This document shows, in pieces, positions 49,899 through 58,832 of a stretch of DNA of 64,000 nucleotides. The first letter of the stretch is position 1, and the number at the start of each line of letters is the position of its first letter. A program made the position numbers and the translations under genes. This DNA is from Bacteroidota bacterium (GTDB taxonomy: Bacteria > Bacteroidota > Bacteroidia > Chitinophagales > Chitinophagaceae), in the NCBI GenBank assembly GCA_023424015.1, contig JAFAEM010000007.1, forward strand, positions 20,701 to 84,700, written 5' to 3'. The notes below the pieces were generated by a model, which was not told the origin of the DNA, did not search any database, and was given only the letters and a program-made list of their open reading frames with translations.

Positions 49899-49988
49899 AG
49901 TCGGTAGTCTATGGTCTTTAGCCTGGAGTCCATTCATAGTCAAATTTAGCTACCGAATTCAGACTACCGACTCCCGACTAACGACTAC
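49899..49988. repeat. Inverted repeat ending in a GACTNNC heptamer array
   Basis: AGTCGGTAGTCT (49899-49910) is a perfect 12-bp inverted partner of AGACTACCGACT (49961-49972). The right arm runs into heptamer steps GACTACC, GACTCCC, GACTAAC, GACTACA (49962-49989). It lies six bases after the Lon-domain stop and could act as a terminator-like structure, although no T-tract follows. Confidence 0.7.
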
Positions 49989-50025
49989 AATTCCGACTGT
50001 TCCATCAAAGAGTTATCTTGCGTGC

Positions 50026-50751
50026 ATGACAACTCTCTGCTTCGACTTTGGAAATACCAGGAGAAAATGCGCCGTATTTAAGAATGCGGGTATTGAAAAG
50101 GTAATAGTGTTGAAGGATGATTCTAATGAAACGATCAAGTCACTGATCAATGATTATAAGCCACAACGTTCGATCCTTTCTTCTGTTATTGAGCATAATC
50201 CCGCGATGGAAGAGTTGCTGGCAGTACATACACGGTTTCATAAATTGAGTCATCTTACCAAGCTGGCGTTTACGTCACCGGTAGGCAGGCCTGAAACTAT
50301 CGGTGCCGACCGGCTGGCCCTGGCAGCGGCGGCGGTTCATTTTTATCCCCGCATGAACAACCTGGTGATCGGGCTGGGCACATGCATTACTTATAATTTC
50401 ATCAATAAATTCCATGAGTTCCTCGGCGGCGCAATATCACCCGGGATGGAAATGAGGCTAAAGGCAATGAGTCATTTCACTGCTAAGCTGCCGCTGGTGG
50501 AAGCAGATGCTAATGTGCCATTGATTGGGTACGATACAAAGACCAATTTACAAACCGGAGCTGTCCTGGGAATGGTATACGAGATCGATGGATTTATTGA
50601 GGAATATGCAGGGAAGTTCTCGAACTTTAACGTGCTGTTAACCGGGGGGGATATAGTGCATTTGGGTTCGCACCTTAAAAACAAGATATTTGCAGACCCT
50701 GATTTAATATTTAAGGGTCTTTATGCTATCAGCGAACTTAATAACTACTAA
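50026..50751 (+). CDS. coaX: Type III pantothenate kinase
   Basis: A 241-residue ASKHA-fold kinase. Visible motifs: CFDFGNTRRKCAVF (phosphate 1), GRPETIGADRLALAAAAVHF (pantothenate and dimer site), VIGLGTCITYNFI (phosphate 2; the usual Asp is replaced by Cys-Ile) and LLTGGDIVHLG. It catalyses the first step of coenzyme A synthesis. Its 3' end overlaps the following gene by 29 bp. Confidence 0.92.
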   Translation: MTTLCFDFGNTRRKCAVFKNAGIEKVIVLKDDSNETIKSLINDYKPQRSILSSVIEHNPAMEELLAVHTRFHKLSHLTKLAFTSPVGRPETIGADRLALAAAAVHFYPRMNNLVIGLGTCITYNFINKFHEFLGGAISPGMEMRLKAMSHFTAKLPLVEADANVPLIGYDTKTNLQTGAVLGMVYEIDGFIEEYAGKFSNFNVLLTGGDIVHLGSHLKNKIFADPDLIFKGLYAISELNNY

Positions 50752-52147
50752 GAAAACCAATCTGTTGCGAATACTGAGATTCCTGTCTTGCGCTATACTT
50801 ATTGCCGGCATTCAGCTTATATCAATACCTGGTCAGGCCCAGGACAACTCACCTTACAGCCGCTATGGTTTGGGTGACCTGGTCCCTTCTACCAACGTCA
50901 ACGGACGCGGTATGGGTGGTATTTCTGCAGGTTATTCAGATATCCTTTCTATCAATTTCAACAACCCGGCCTCATATGGTTCCTTTCAGACTTTGAAAGA
51001 ACAATCGGCAAAGAAAATCGCCCGCGGACGAGCTATTTTGGATATCGGTTTGAACTTTGAGAACCGTAGCCTGGTTGAACCCAATAACACTGAAAAGTTT
51101 ACTGCAAACAACGCATTGTTTTCTCATGTGCAGGTAGGTGTTCCGATTCGTCCCAACCTGGGTCTTAGTTTTGGACTTCGCCCCATCAGCCGTATCAGTT
51201 ACAAGATGAATACGGTACAGGGAATTTTCGATCCAAATAGCGGGAACTATATCGATACTGCCCTTACATTGAATGAAGGTGATGGTGGATCATATCTGGC
51301 TTCCCTTGGGCTTGGTCAAAGAATTCTTTTCAGTCGTACCAAAGTCCATTCATTAAGTTTTGGTATCAATGGCGGTTATATGTTTGGAAAGCAGGATTAC
51401 AGTGTACGCCGCTCTTTATTCAATGATACTGTGTCTTATACTAGTGGCAATTTTCAAACAAAAACCAGTTACGGTAACCTGTACTTTAATACCGGTCTGC
51501 AGTACCAGGTAGAGCTGAGCAAGAATATGGTCCTATCACTGGGTTCATATGGTAACTGGCAACAGGAGTTGAAAGGAACCCGTGACATCATCAGGGAGAC
51601 TTATTATTATGACGAATCGATCGGCAATGTCAGAATCGATAGTGTATTGGATCAGAAAGATATTAAAGGAACTATTATTTATCCCTCATCATATACGGCC
51701 GGATTTGTGCTCGAAAAATTTGTGACGACACAAGAGGCCGGCTGGCTGATCGGTGTGGATTATAGTCAGTCTAAATGGAGCGATTATCGTTCATACGGAC
51801 AGGCCGACCCCACCATTAGGGATAAATGGGAGTTAAGGGCCGGTGTACAATTAAGACCCGTTCCAAAATTGAATTATTTCAGCAACGTAACATACAGGGC
51901 CGGCGCTTTTTTTGGTCCCGACTATATTCATATCAATCAAAAGCTGCCGGTATTCGGAGCAACTTTTGGCCTGGGCCTGCCACTTCGTAACTTTAGCAGG
52001 CAAAGCGAGCAGTACACTTTGATAAACCTGGCATTTGAATTTATCAAGCGCGGTAACAATGACAATGTACTGAAGGAAAACCTGTTTCGCCTGTCGGCTG
52101 GTTTTTCGCTCAGCGATATATGGTTTGTAAAAAGAAAGTATGAGTAA
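50723..52147 (+). CDS. Outer-membrane porin-like beta-barrel protein
   Basis: A 474-residue protein with a signal peptide (about 1-40; RFLSCAILIAGIQLISIPGQAQ) and a beta-barrel of the OmpP1/FadL-like type found in Bacteroidota (DNSPYSRYGLGDLVPSTN, GRGMGGISAGYSDILSINFN, NPASYGSF). The conserved opening SPYSRYGLGDL is characteristic. It overlaps coaX by 29 bp and lptC by eight, so the three form a translationally coupled operon. Its position beside lptC suggests a role in the outer membrane or in lipid traffic. Confidence 0.84.
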   Translation: MLSANLITTKKTNLLRILRFLSCAILIAGIQLISIPGQAQDNSPYSRYGLGDLVPSTNVNGRGMGGISAGYSDILSINFNNPASYGSFQTLKEQSAKKIARGRAILDIGLNFENRSLVEPNNTEKFTANNALFSHVQVGVPIRPNLGLSFGLRPISRISYKMNTVQGIFDPNSGNYIDTALTLNEGDGGSYLASLGLGQRILFSRTKVHSLSFGINGGYMFGKQDYSVRRSLFNDTVSYTSGNFQTKTSYGNLYFNTGLQYQVELSKNMVLSLGSYGNWQQELKGTRDIIRETYYYDESIGNVRIDSVLDQKDIKGTIIYPSSYTAGFVLEKFVTTQEAGWLIGVDYSQSKWSDYRSYGQADPTIRDKWELRAGVQLRPVPKLNYFSNVTYRAGAFFGPDYIHINQKLPVFGATFGLGLPLRNFSRQSEQYTLINLAFEFIKRGNNDNVLKENLFRLSAGFSLSDIWFVKRKYE

Positions 52148-52718
52148 CCTGCTTCATTATTTTAAACAATATTTTCCGGCAGCAGCTTTTTTATTGAGCT
52201 GCTGTTTTGTTTGTGGTTGTGAGAACACGCAGGAAGATATCGACAGGTTTACTAAAAAGGTTACGATGCAGGAAGAGGCGATAGGTGTGGAGAGTTTTAT
52301 CAGCCAGGAAGGGAAGATGAAAGCCAGGTTGCAGGCACCGCTGATGTTAAGGGTAATGGCGGACACGCAGTACCTGGAATTTCCCCGTTCGCTGCATGTC
52401 GATTTTTATGACGATAGTACCCGGGTTGAAACCTTTCTCGACAGCAAGTATGGGAAATACTTTGAAAATTTAGATAAAGTGTACCTGCGCGATAGTGTAG
52501 TGGTCATCACCGTCCAGGGCGACACGCTTCGTTGTCATGATTTGTGGTGGGATCAGAATAAAGAGATATTTTACACGGACAGTGTGGCTACTTACAGGTC
52601 ACCCGGCAATGATATAACAGGTGGCAGAGGAATGGAAGCGACGCAGGATCTTAGGATGGTAAAATTTAAAGCACCGCTGGGAACATTTGAAGTTAATAAC
52701 AGCGGGTTTGCACAGTAA
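52140..52718 (+). CDS. lptC: LPS export periplasmic protein LptC
   Basis: A 192-residue protein with an N-terminal lipobox-like segment (FLLSCCFVCGCEN) and an LptC beta-jellyroll: ESFISQEGKMKARLQAPLML, LEFPRSLHVDFYDDSTRV, SKYGKYFENLDKVYLRDSVV, and the late motif TGRGMEATQDL-like (GGRGMEATQDLRMV). LptC passes lipopolysaccharide from LptBFG to LptA across the periplasm. It overlaps the upstream barrel gene by eight bases. Confidence 0.9.
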   Translation: MSNLLHYFKQYFPAAAFLLSCCFVCGCENTQEDIDRFTKKVTMQEEAIGVESFISQEGKMKARLQAPLMLRVMADTQYLEFPRSLHVDFYDDSTRVETFLDSKYGKYFENLDKVYLRDSVVVITVQGDTLRCHDLWWDQNKEIFYTDSVATYRSPGNDITGGRGMEATQDLRMVKFKAPLGTFEVNNSGFAQ

Positions 52719-52736
52719 GAGTATACACTTAATTTG

Positions 52737-52762
52737 AATCCCGCCCTGTCAGGGGCGGGATT
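52737..52762 (+). terminator. GC-rich hairpin after lptC
   Basis: Perfect 9-bp stem AATCCCGCC (52737-52745) with GGCGGGATT (52754-52762). There is no T-tract, so it may be a 3'-end stabiliser or a factor-dependent terminator. The remaining 240 bp up to the next gene hold nothing recognisable. Confidence 0.55.
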
Positions 52763-53010
52763 ACATTAGGTTGGGACGAGCCATTAGGTTTTTCAGTTGA
52801 TTGGATATCTTGGATCAAAAACGGGACGAGTCAGATTTTAGTTGTTAACATCAACTGGATAACCAAAGCTACTCCCCCTTTTCATTTGATGCCAGAGCAA
52901 ATTTTACAGATTCCTTAACTATTGAAAATACTGCTAACAAAGGATATCTACGATGGAATACCCCGGGTTGAATACCCGCTGAATTATTTTAATTAAAAAA
53001 GCTAATGCTT

Positions 53011-53832
53011 ATGTCGCTGAAAAACAAGACTGTGATAATTACTGGTGCCAGCCGTGGTATTGGCAAGGCTATTGGACTGAGACTTGCCCGTGAAAATGCA
53101 AATATTGTGATCGCAGCTAAATCAGTGGAGGAAAATGCCAGGCTGGGGGGTACGATCTATTCTGCGGCAAAGGAAATGGAGGTGGCCGGGGGGCAGGCGT
53201 TGGCGGTGCAATGTGATATTCGCTTCGAAGACCAGGTGCAAAATATGGTGGACAAGGCGATTGAGCGGTTTGGCGGCATCGATATCGTTGTAAATAATGC
53301 TTCGGCTATTTCACTTACACCCACGGAACAAACCGAACCTAAGCGTTTCGATCTGATGCATTCGATCAATGTGAGGGGTACTTTCTTTGTTACCAGGGCC
53401 TGTATACCGCACCTTAAAAAATCTGAAAATCCTCATATTCTGACTTTATCGCCGCCTGTCAATTTAGATCCCAAATGGCTGAAGGGTCATATTGCATATA
53501 CTATCACGAAATATAATATGAGCATGCTGGCCCTCGGTTGGGCGGCCGAACTGAAACCCTTCCGGATTGCAGCGAATGCGCTTTGGCCAAAAACGACGAT
53601 CGACACAGCCGCAGTAAGAAACCTTTTGGGTGGCGAAGCACTGGCCAGGATGAGCCGGACACCTGAGGTGCTGGCTGATGCGGCCTACCATATTTTTAGC
53701 AAACCCTCCTCGCAATGCACGGGCAATTGTTTTATCGATGAAGAAGTCTTTGCGGCCGAAGGGATCACGGACCTGGAAAAATATTCAGTTGTACCCGGCG
53801 CACAGCTTTACAAGGATCTATTTATTGATTAA
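53011..53832 (+). CDS. Short-chain dehydrogenase/reductase (HSDL2-like)
   Basis: A 273-residue SDR. Cofactor loop TGASRGIGKAIGLRL, NNASA motif (VNNASAISL), and the catalytic region TLSPPVNLDPKW followed by YTITKYNMSM (YxxxK). Residues ALWPKTTIDTAAVRNLLGG continue the fold. This resembles hydroxysteroid-dehydrogenase-like protein 2, whose substrate is unknown. The residue expected to be the catalytic Ser (LTLSPP) is present. The start at 53011 (MSLKNKTVIITGASRG) is preferred over 53005. Confidence 0.86.
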   Translation: MSLKNKTVIITGASRGIGKAIGLRLARENANIVIAAKSVEENARLGGTIYSAAKEMEVAGGQALAVQCDIRFEDQVQNMVDKAIERFGGIDIVVNNASAISLTPTEQTEPKRFDLMHSINVRGTFFVTRACIPHLKKSENPHILTLSPPVNLDPKWLKGHIAYTITKYNMSMLALGWAAELKPFRIAANALWPKTTIDTAAVRNLLGGEALARMSRTPEVLADAAYHIFSKPSSQCTGNCFIDEEVFAAEGITDLEKYSVVPGAQLYKDLFID

Positions 53833-54097
53833 ACTTCGGACCCAATTCTTAATCATTGCTGTCCGACATAAAATTTTCATGGGGACTGTTCTCTTTCCTT
53901 GTCGTAGTTCCATTGTCTCTAAGGGTCCGGAAACCACAGCGCACACGCGGACACAGCGGAGTATTATCATCATGTCCTGCTCTCCGTAGCAGATTTTTTA
54001 ACACGTAGACGCCTTTCGCCGTGCTCGCCCTGCCCGCCGTGGTTTATGGTACACCAGAGTTCCCGGACAATAGTGATTCCAAATTACTAATCCCCAA

Positions 54098-55645
54098 TTA
54101 CTGTTCCGTCACTTCCAACTCTAAATCCAGTGGCTTCTCTGGCCTCATTTGTGGGAAGAATAATACATCCTGAATGGAGTGCTGATTTGTAAGCAGCATG
54201 CAGAGCCGGTCGATGCCAAAGCCGATACCTGCCGTGGGCGGCATCCCATATTCCAGCGCACGGAGGAAATCGTAGTCGATGAACATGGCTTCATGATCAC
54301 CTCTTTCCATCAGCCTCACCTGCTCTTCAAAACGTTCACGCTGATCGAGCGGGTCGTTGAGTTCGGAATAGGCATTGGCAATCTCTTTGCCATTGATGAT
54401 GAGTTCAAATCTTTCCACCAGCCCGTGTTTATCACGGTGTTTTTTGGTAAGCGGGCTCATCTCTACCGGGTAGTCGGTAATGAAAGTGGGTTGCAGATAA
54501 TGGTGTTCACATTTTTCACCAAAGATCTCATCGATCAGCTTGCCTTTACCCATCGTGTTGTCGACATGAATATGCAGGTCACGGCATACGCCACGGAGCT
54601 GTTCTTCATTCATATTGCTGACGTCGATACCGGTATGCTCCTTTATCGCGTCATAGATCGCAATTCGTTTGTAGGGCGCTTTGAAGGAGATGGTATGATC
54701 GCCTACCTGTACGTCGGTGGATTTGCAAACATCGAGTGCGGCTTTTTCCAGCAACTGCTCGGTGGTTTCCATCATCCAGTAATAATCTTTATAGGCCGTA
54801 TAGAACTCAAGGATGGTAAACTCAGGATTGTGTGTACGGTCCATGCCCTCGTTGCGGAAGTTGCGACTGAATTCGTATACCCAGTCGAAGCCGCCAACGA
54901 TCAGTCTTTTCAGATACAATTCATTAGCAACACGCAGATAAAAAGGTGTGTCCAACGCATTATGATGGGTGATAAAAGGACGGGCAGCCGCGCCACCTGG
55001 GATATTCTGCAATACGGGGGTATCTACTTCCAACGCGCCTCTTTCATTTAAGAATTCGCGGATGGAATTGATCATCCGGGTCCTTTTGATAAATGTTTCC
55101 TTTACCGCAGGGTTGATGACCAGGTCGGCATAACGCTGGCGATACCGGAACTCAGGATCGGTCACTGCGTCGAAAGTCTGGCCTTCCGCTTCTTTTACAA
55201 TAGGAAGTGGCCTTAAAGACTTGCTCAATAGCGTGAGTTCTTTTACATGCACTGATATTTCACCTGTTTTTGTAATAAAACCATATCCCCTGACACCGAT
55301 AAAATCACCAATATCAAGCAGTTTTTTCCAGACGATATCATACAGTGATTTGTCCTCACCGGGGCAAATATCATCACGGCGGATGTACAGTTGAATCTTT
55401 CCATGCGCATCCTGCAACACGGCGAAATTTGCCTTACCCATATCTCTTACACTCATGATCCGGCCTGCAAGGCATAGGTCGGCAAACTGATCCTTATTCT
55501 CTTCTTTGTAATTCGATTTTACATAGGCCGAGTGACTATTGACAGGGTACAGGGGTGCGGGGTAGGGTTCGATACCCATCATGATCAGTTCTGCCAGTTT
55601 TTCGCGGCGAATCTGTTCCTGACCTGAAAGATGTTGTGTACTCAT
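54098..55645 (-). CDS. lysS: Lysyl-tRNA synthetase, class II
   Basis: A 515-residue class II synthetase. The OB-fold anticodon domain covers about residues 55-160 (GRIMSVRDMGKANFAVLQD). Class II motif 2 is YEFSRNFRNEGMDRTHNPEF and motif 3 is GIGFGIDRLCMLLT. It charges tRNA-Lys. The start was set at 55645 (MSTQHLSGQEQ); ATG 55654 is three codons upstream. The -7 box TACCTTTG at 55675-55668 excludes the longer frame from 55807, which overlaps the next gene. Confidence 0.96.
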   Translation of the reverse strand: MSTQHLSGQEQIRREKLAELIMMGIEPYPAPLYPVNSHSAYVKSNYKEENKDQFADLCLAGRIMSVRDMGKANFAVLQDAHGKIQLYIRRDDICPGEDKSLYDIVWKKLLDIGDFIGVRGYGFITKTGEISVHVKELTLLSKSLRPLPIVKEAEGQTFDAVTDPEFRYRQRYADLVINPAVKETFIKRTRMINSIREFLNERGALEVDTPVLQNIPGGAAARPFITHHNALDTPFYLRVANELYLKRLIVGGFDWVYEFSRNFRNEGMDRTHNPEFTILEFYTAYKDYYWMMETTEQLLEKAALDVCKSTDVQVGDHTISFKAPYKRIAIYDAIKEHTGIDVSNMNEEQLRGVCRDLHIHVDNTMGKGKLIDEIFGEKCEHHYLQPTFITDYPVEMSPLTKKHRDKHGLVERFELIINGKEIANAYSELNDPLDQRERFEEQVRLMERGDHEAMFIDYDFLRALEYGMPPTAGIGFGIDRLCMLLTNQHSIQDVLFFPQMRPEKPLDLELEVTEQ

Positions 55646-55667
55646 GTTCTGCATTTCAAAAGTGCGG

Positions 55668-55675
55668 CAAAGGTA
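55668..55675 (-). promoter_or_regulatory. lysS promoter -7 box
   Basis: TACCTTTG on the minus strand, with a TTG 18 nt upstream (55696-55694). It lies just before the end of the hydroxylase-like gene, so lysS has its own promoter. Confidence 0.65.
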
Positions 55676-55692
55676 CTGGAAAGCCGCCTTTT

Positions 55693-56301
55693 TCAATGCC
55701 CGGATTTTCCAAAATAGAAAGCGATGACCCGGGGTGGAATTTTGACCTCCCGCGGTACACTGGTGTTGAAAACCCTGTCCCACCATACAGTACACACGCC
55801 AAAGCAACGGTCGGGATATTTACAATGATGATGTATATGGGCAACCTGTAACCTCGGAAAAACCTTTCCCGACCATGGCTGGTGAAGGAAATAATGCATG
55901 AAACAATAGGAGACAAATCCATTATACAGGCCGGCAAAAAAGGTAAAGTAATTATCGAAGGCAAACGAAAAAAATACAACCAGCAGATCCACTGACAGCA
56001 ACACCGTTCGTAATCGGGTTGTTATTTTTAACTCCGTGGGGTGGCGGTGATGATCCATGTGGCGCTCGAGACTACTGCCCGGGCGTTTGTTTTCTTTACC
56101 ATGCATCCAGAACCGATGTGCGATATACTCCAGGAATGTAAAACTGATAAAGCCCGTAAGAAATAACAGCGTATGGAATAGTGTGCGGTTGGTTGTAGCC
56201 GCTACTGTTATACAATAAAAAACGGGGGTGAACATTAACAGGAAAATCGTATAGCACGAGGATTCCGAGAATGATATTGAGTTTGGTAATGTCTTGCTCA
56301 T
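55693..56301 (-). CDS. Fatty-acid-hydroxylase/sterol-desaturase superfamily membrane protein
   Basis: A 202-residue membrane di-iron protein. All histidine boxes are present: HRFWMH (62-67), RHMDHHRH (81-87), HYFLH (136-140) and HIHHH (155-159), with four hydrophobic segments. Members hydroxylate or desaturate fatty acyl chains, sterols or carotenoids with O2. It is the last gene of the minus-strand cluster starting near 60.2 kb. The substrate is unknown; the two SDRs next to it suggest a lipid pathway. Confidence 0.85.
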   Translation of the reverse strand: MSKTLPNSISFSESSCYTIFLLMFTPVFYCITVAATTNRTLFHTLLFLTGFISFTFLEYIAHRFWMHGKENKRPGSSLERHMDHHRHPTELKITTRLRTVLLSVDLLVVFFSFAFDNYFTFFAGLYNGFVSYCFMHYFLHQPWSGKVFPRLQVAHIHHHCKYPDRCFGVCTVWWDRVFNTSVPREVKIPPRVIAFYFGKSGH

Positions 56302-56335
56302 AATATTATTTTTAATTGCGTTTAAATAATCTATG

Positions 56336-57178
56336 TCAGCTTCGGACCAGAACAGTCTGGGGCGACAGATAACGCATAAACGGATTTTTTTGATCCAGGT
56401 TTTTCATGGCGTTACGCACCAGAATCTTTTTAATTGAAGCAGGTAAAAGCTTGTCCAGGACGATGAAAAAGCGGTTGACTTTGCCCGGGATGATCACTTC
56501 TTTTCCTTTCAACATACCGTCAATGGCGATGGGTCCTACATCTTCGGGATTCATCACCGACATTCGGGAGATCCAGCTGCCATTTTTATTCATCAGGGTC
56601 AGGGGAAGGTTTGTGTTCATACCCCCTGGGCAAAGTACTGTCACATGCACATGGTCGTTTATGAGTTCCCTGCGCAAACTTTTTGAAAAAGAGTAGACAA
56701 ACGACTTGGTTGCGCCATAGACATGTTTTTTGGGCAGGTGGAAGAAAGCCGCCATACTGCTCACATTCATAATATAAGAATGGCTGTTTTGCTTCAGCAT
56801 GCCGAGGAACAATTTTGTCATCAGGGTAGTCGCCAGCACATTGAGTTTGATTTGTTGTTCATATAGCCTGATACTCCCTTCCTCGAAAAGCACCGTACTT
56901 CCGAGGCCGGCATTGTTGATAAGGATGTTTACACGCAGTTGCCTGGCAGCTATTTCATTGTACACTTCCAAACAGCCCTGTTCATGACAAAGGTCTTTTT
57001 CGATCAAAACAACGTCGACTGGGTAGTTGCGGCGAATGAATTGAGCAAGGGAATGAAGTTCAGACCCTGGCAGCGCTACAAGCACCAGGTTCATTTCTCT
57101 TTTTGCACATTCGATGGCCAGGGTTTTACCAAATCCTTCGCTGGCTCCTGTGATTATTGTATAGCAGGTAGTACGCAT
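56336..57178 (-). CDS. Short-chain dehydrogenase/reductase (DltE-like group)
   Basis: A 280-residue SDR. Cofactor loop TGASEGFGKTLAIECAKR, INNAGLGS, NVSSMAAFFHLPKKHVYGATK (Ser-Tyr-Lys catalytic set) and LCPGGMNTNL. Relatives reduce ketone groups on acyl or long-chain substrates, and 3-ketodihydrosphingosine reductases belong to the same broad group; that specific role is not proven. The gene begins inside the 3' end of the epimerase gene (25-bp overlap). Confidence 0.88.
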   Translation of the reverse strand: MRTTCYTIITGASEGFGKTLAIECAKREMNLVLVALPGSELHSLAQFIRRNYPVDVVLIEKDLCHEQGCLEVYNEIAARQLRVNILINNAGLGSTVLFEEGSIRLYEQQIKLNVLATTLMTKLFLGMLKQNSHSYIMNVSSMAAFFHLPKKHVYGATKSFVYSFSKSLRRELINDHVHVTVLCPGGMNTNLPLTLMNKNGSWISRMSVMNPEDVGPIAIDGMLKGKEVIIPGKVNRFFIVLDKLLPASIKKILVRNAMKNLDQKNPFMRYLSPQTVLVRS

Positions 57179-58158
57179 AGTCCGGGTTTTAAAAAGTGAA
57201 TGGTGGCTTGTATGGCTTGTGTGATTGGTGTAATACTATAGCCAAGCTCATGGATGGCTTTTTCCGAGCTAAAAGATTTGTTGCAGTAAATATGTTTGAC
57301 ACCATCAGCATTGAAAACAGGTTCTTTCCCCATCAATTTGGATTGCAGGACATGCCAGTGGCCATAAAGCCTGGCTACTAATTTTGGAGCAGGGATCAAA
57401 AGTGCTCCATTGGCTGAAACATCGCGGACGATTCGGAAGAACTCCTCGTAGCTGAGGTTTTCACCTCCAAGAATATACTTTTCGCCGTTTCTTCCATTTT
57501 CCATGGCAAGTATATGTCCCCATACCAGGTCATCGATGAACACATAATTGGATACATAGCCTGTAGGATGCGGACAAAAAGTTGGTTTGCCTGAAATAAA
57601 CCTTTTAATCACAGTATTGACACTAATAGGGTGGTTGTCGATGCCGGGGCCAAATACTTTCGCAGGGCTGGTGATCACCGTGTGTAATCCCTTAGTAGCA
57701 TACTCAATCACCAGTTTTTCAGCGAGGAATTTTGAAAGATCATAATCTGAAGCAAAACCTGTAATGCGGGGATCGCTTTCAGTCATGGGCTCTTTGACAG
57801 ACGGACCGATCACGCCGCAGGTACTCGTGAATACGAATTTCTCCACACCGCTTTCGACCGCAGCATTCAACACGTTGCGGGTTCCTTCGACATTGATATC
57901 ATAAAACATGGAGCGTTTATTGGCTGCATGTTTTACCAGTGCAGCAGTGTGATATACCTGCCGGCATCCCTGGATGGCGGGGATCAGTGATGCCTGGTTG
58001 GTAATATCTCCACGGAATACACGAATAGCGGGATGGACCGGGATGGAAGCGGAGTTAGGGTCTCTTACGAGGATATGCACGGTATGACCCTGGCTTGCGA
58101 CTGCCCGGGCCAGGTTATGACCCACATATCCGGTAGCGCCTGTTATAAAAACTTTCAT
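57154..58158 (-). CDS. NAD-dependent epimerase/dehydratase-type extended SDR
   Basis: A 334-residue extended SDR. N-terminal VFITGATGYVGHNLARAVAS, VYHTAALVKHAANKRSMFYD, VNVEGTRNV-like segment (INVEGTRNVLNAAVESG), catalytic TSTCGVIG and YDLSKFLAEK (YxxxK: Tyr-Asp-Leu-Ser-Lys). It is close to the dihydroflavonol-reductase/HpnA-like/3-beta-HSD branch, which acts on hydrophobic substrates. It overlaps both neighbours (4 bp upstream, 25 bp downstream), showing tight translational coupling. Confidence 0.88.
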   Translation of the reverse strand: MKVFITGATGYVGHNLARAVASQGHTVHILVRDPNSASIPVHPAIRVFRGDITNQASLIPAIQGCRQVYHTAALVKHAANKRSMFYDINVEGTRNVLNAAVESGVEKFVFTSTCGVIGPSVKEPMTESDPRITGFASDYDLSKFLAEKLVIEYATKGLHTVITSPAKVFGPGIDNHPISVNTVIKRFISGKPTFCPHPTGYVSNYVFIDDLVWGHILAMENGRNGEKYILGGENLSYEEFFRIVRDVSANGALLIPAPKLVARLYGHWHVLQSKLMGKEPVFNADGVKHIYCNKSFSSEKAIHELGYSITPITQAIQATIHFLKPGLCVLPAIQ

Positions 58159-58829
58159 AAAATGATTTTTGATTTTTTTAAATAAGTAGATAGTAATGAG
58201 GACTCATTGGAGAATGACAGGATAAGATGAAGAACGACGGCCGGCCAAACAGAATGACACCAGATCGTGAGTAAACACAATAGCAAACCAAAAGGAATTG
58301 ATCCAAGGACTTCTCTTTTTCCATTCACCCCGTGAATAAACGCGTATAAGACCAGGTTGATCAAAATGGCGGATGCTGCGCCCGTGATACTCATGCAGCC
58401 AAAGAGCAAAACACCACGGAAGAACCACTCATAGCTGATCAGGAAAATTGATCTTAGCGCGATATGCAGGTTTGTATTTTGTATGTAACTGCTATCGTCA
58501 TTAATAGTGTCGACTAATCGTGGCCGGTTTTTTATTCCCAGGTTTACCAGCAACGCCACTGAAATATTAAACACAATGACCTGTGTCCAACTGATCCTGC
58601 TGGGCAAAGCAAGGAGATAGGTGGGAAGTTCCCTTATAGTCAGGGCAGGTAAAACTACCATAATGATGATACCGCCGGCATGTCGGAAATGCAGTAGTTG
58701 CCAGTTTCCCTTTTGCTGGTGTACCAAATGAAGGCTTTCGCTTCCTTTCCGTGATACCCAGGTAGTGAGCAGAAAGAGCAGGCCATAGCAGGCCGACAAT
58801 GCAGCTATGTGAAAAAAGGTTTCCATCAC
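58155..58829 (-). CDS. CPBP-family membrane protein with altered first motif
   Basis: A 224-residue protein with six to seven membrane helices. The CPBP (Abi/Rce1-type) landmarks are ISYEWFFRGVLLFG (about 131-144), VLYAFIHGVNG (His166) and VVLHLILSF (His201). In active enzymes motif 1 begins Glu-Glu; here the first Glu is Tyr133, leaving only Glu134, so proteolysis may be lost or altered. CPBP proteins process prenylated or secreted peptides, or serve as bacteriocin immunity factors. It sits in the middle of the lipid-type cluster. Confidence 0.78.
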   Translation of the reverse strand: MMETFFHIAALSACYGLLFLLTTWVSRKGSESLHLVHQQKGNWQLLHFRHAGGIIIMVVLPALTIRELPTYLLALPSRISWTQVIVFNISVALLVNLGIKNRPRLVDTINDDSSYIQNTNLHIALRSIFLISYEWFFRGVLLFGCMSITGAASAILINLVLYAFIHGVNGKREVLGSIPFGLLLCLLTIWCHSVWPAVVLHLILSFSNESSLLSTYLKKSKIIL

Positions 58830-58832
58830 AGT

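Noticed and set aside
54179..55051. A 290-codon plus-strand frame opposite lysS
   Set aside because: It is the antisense shadow of a well-supported synthetase gene and has no family features.
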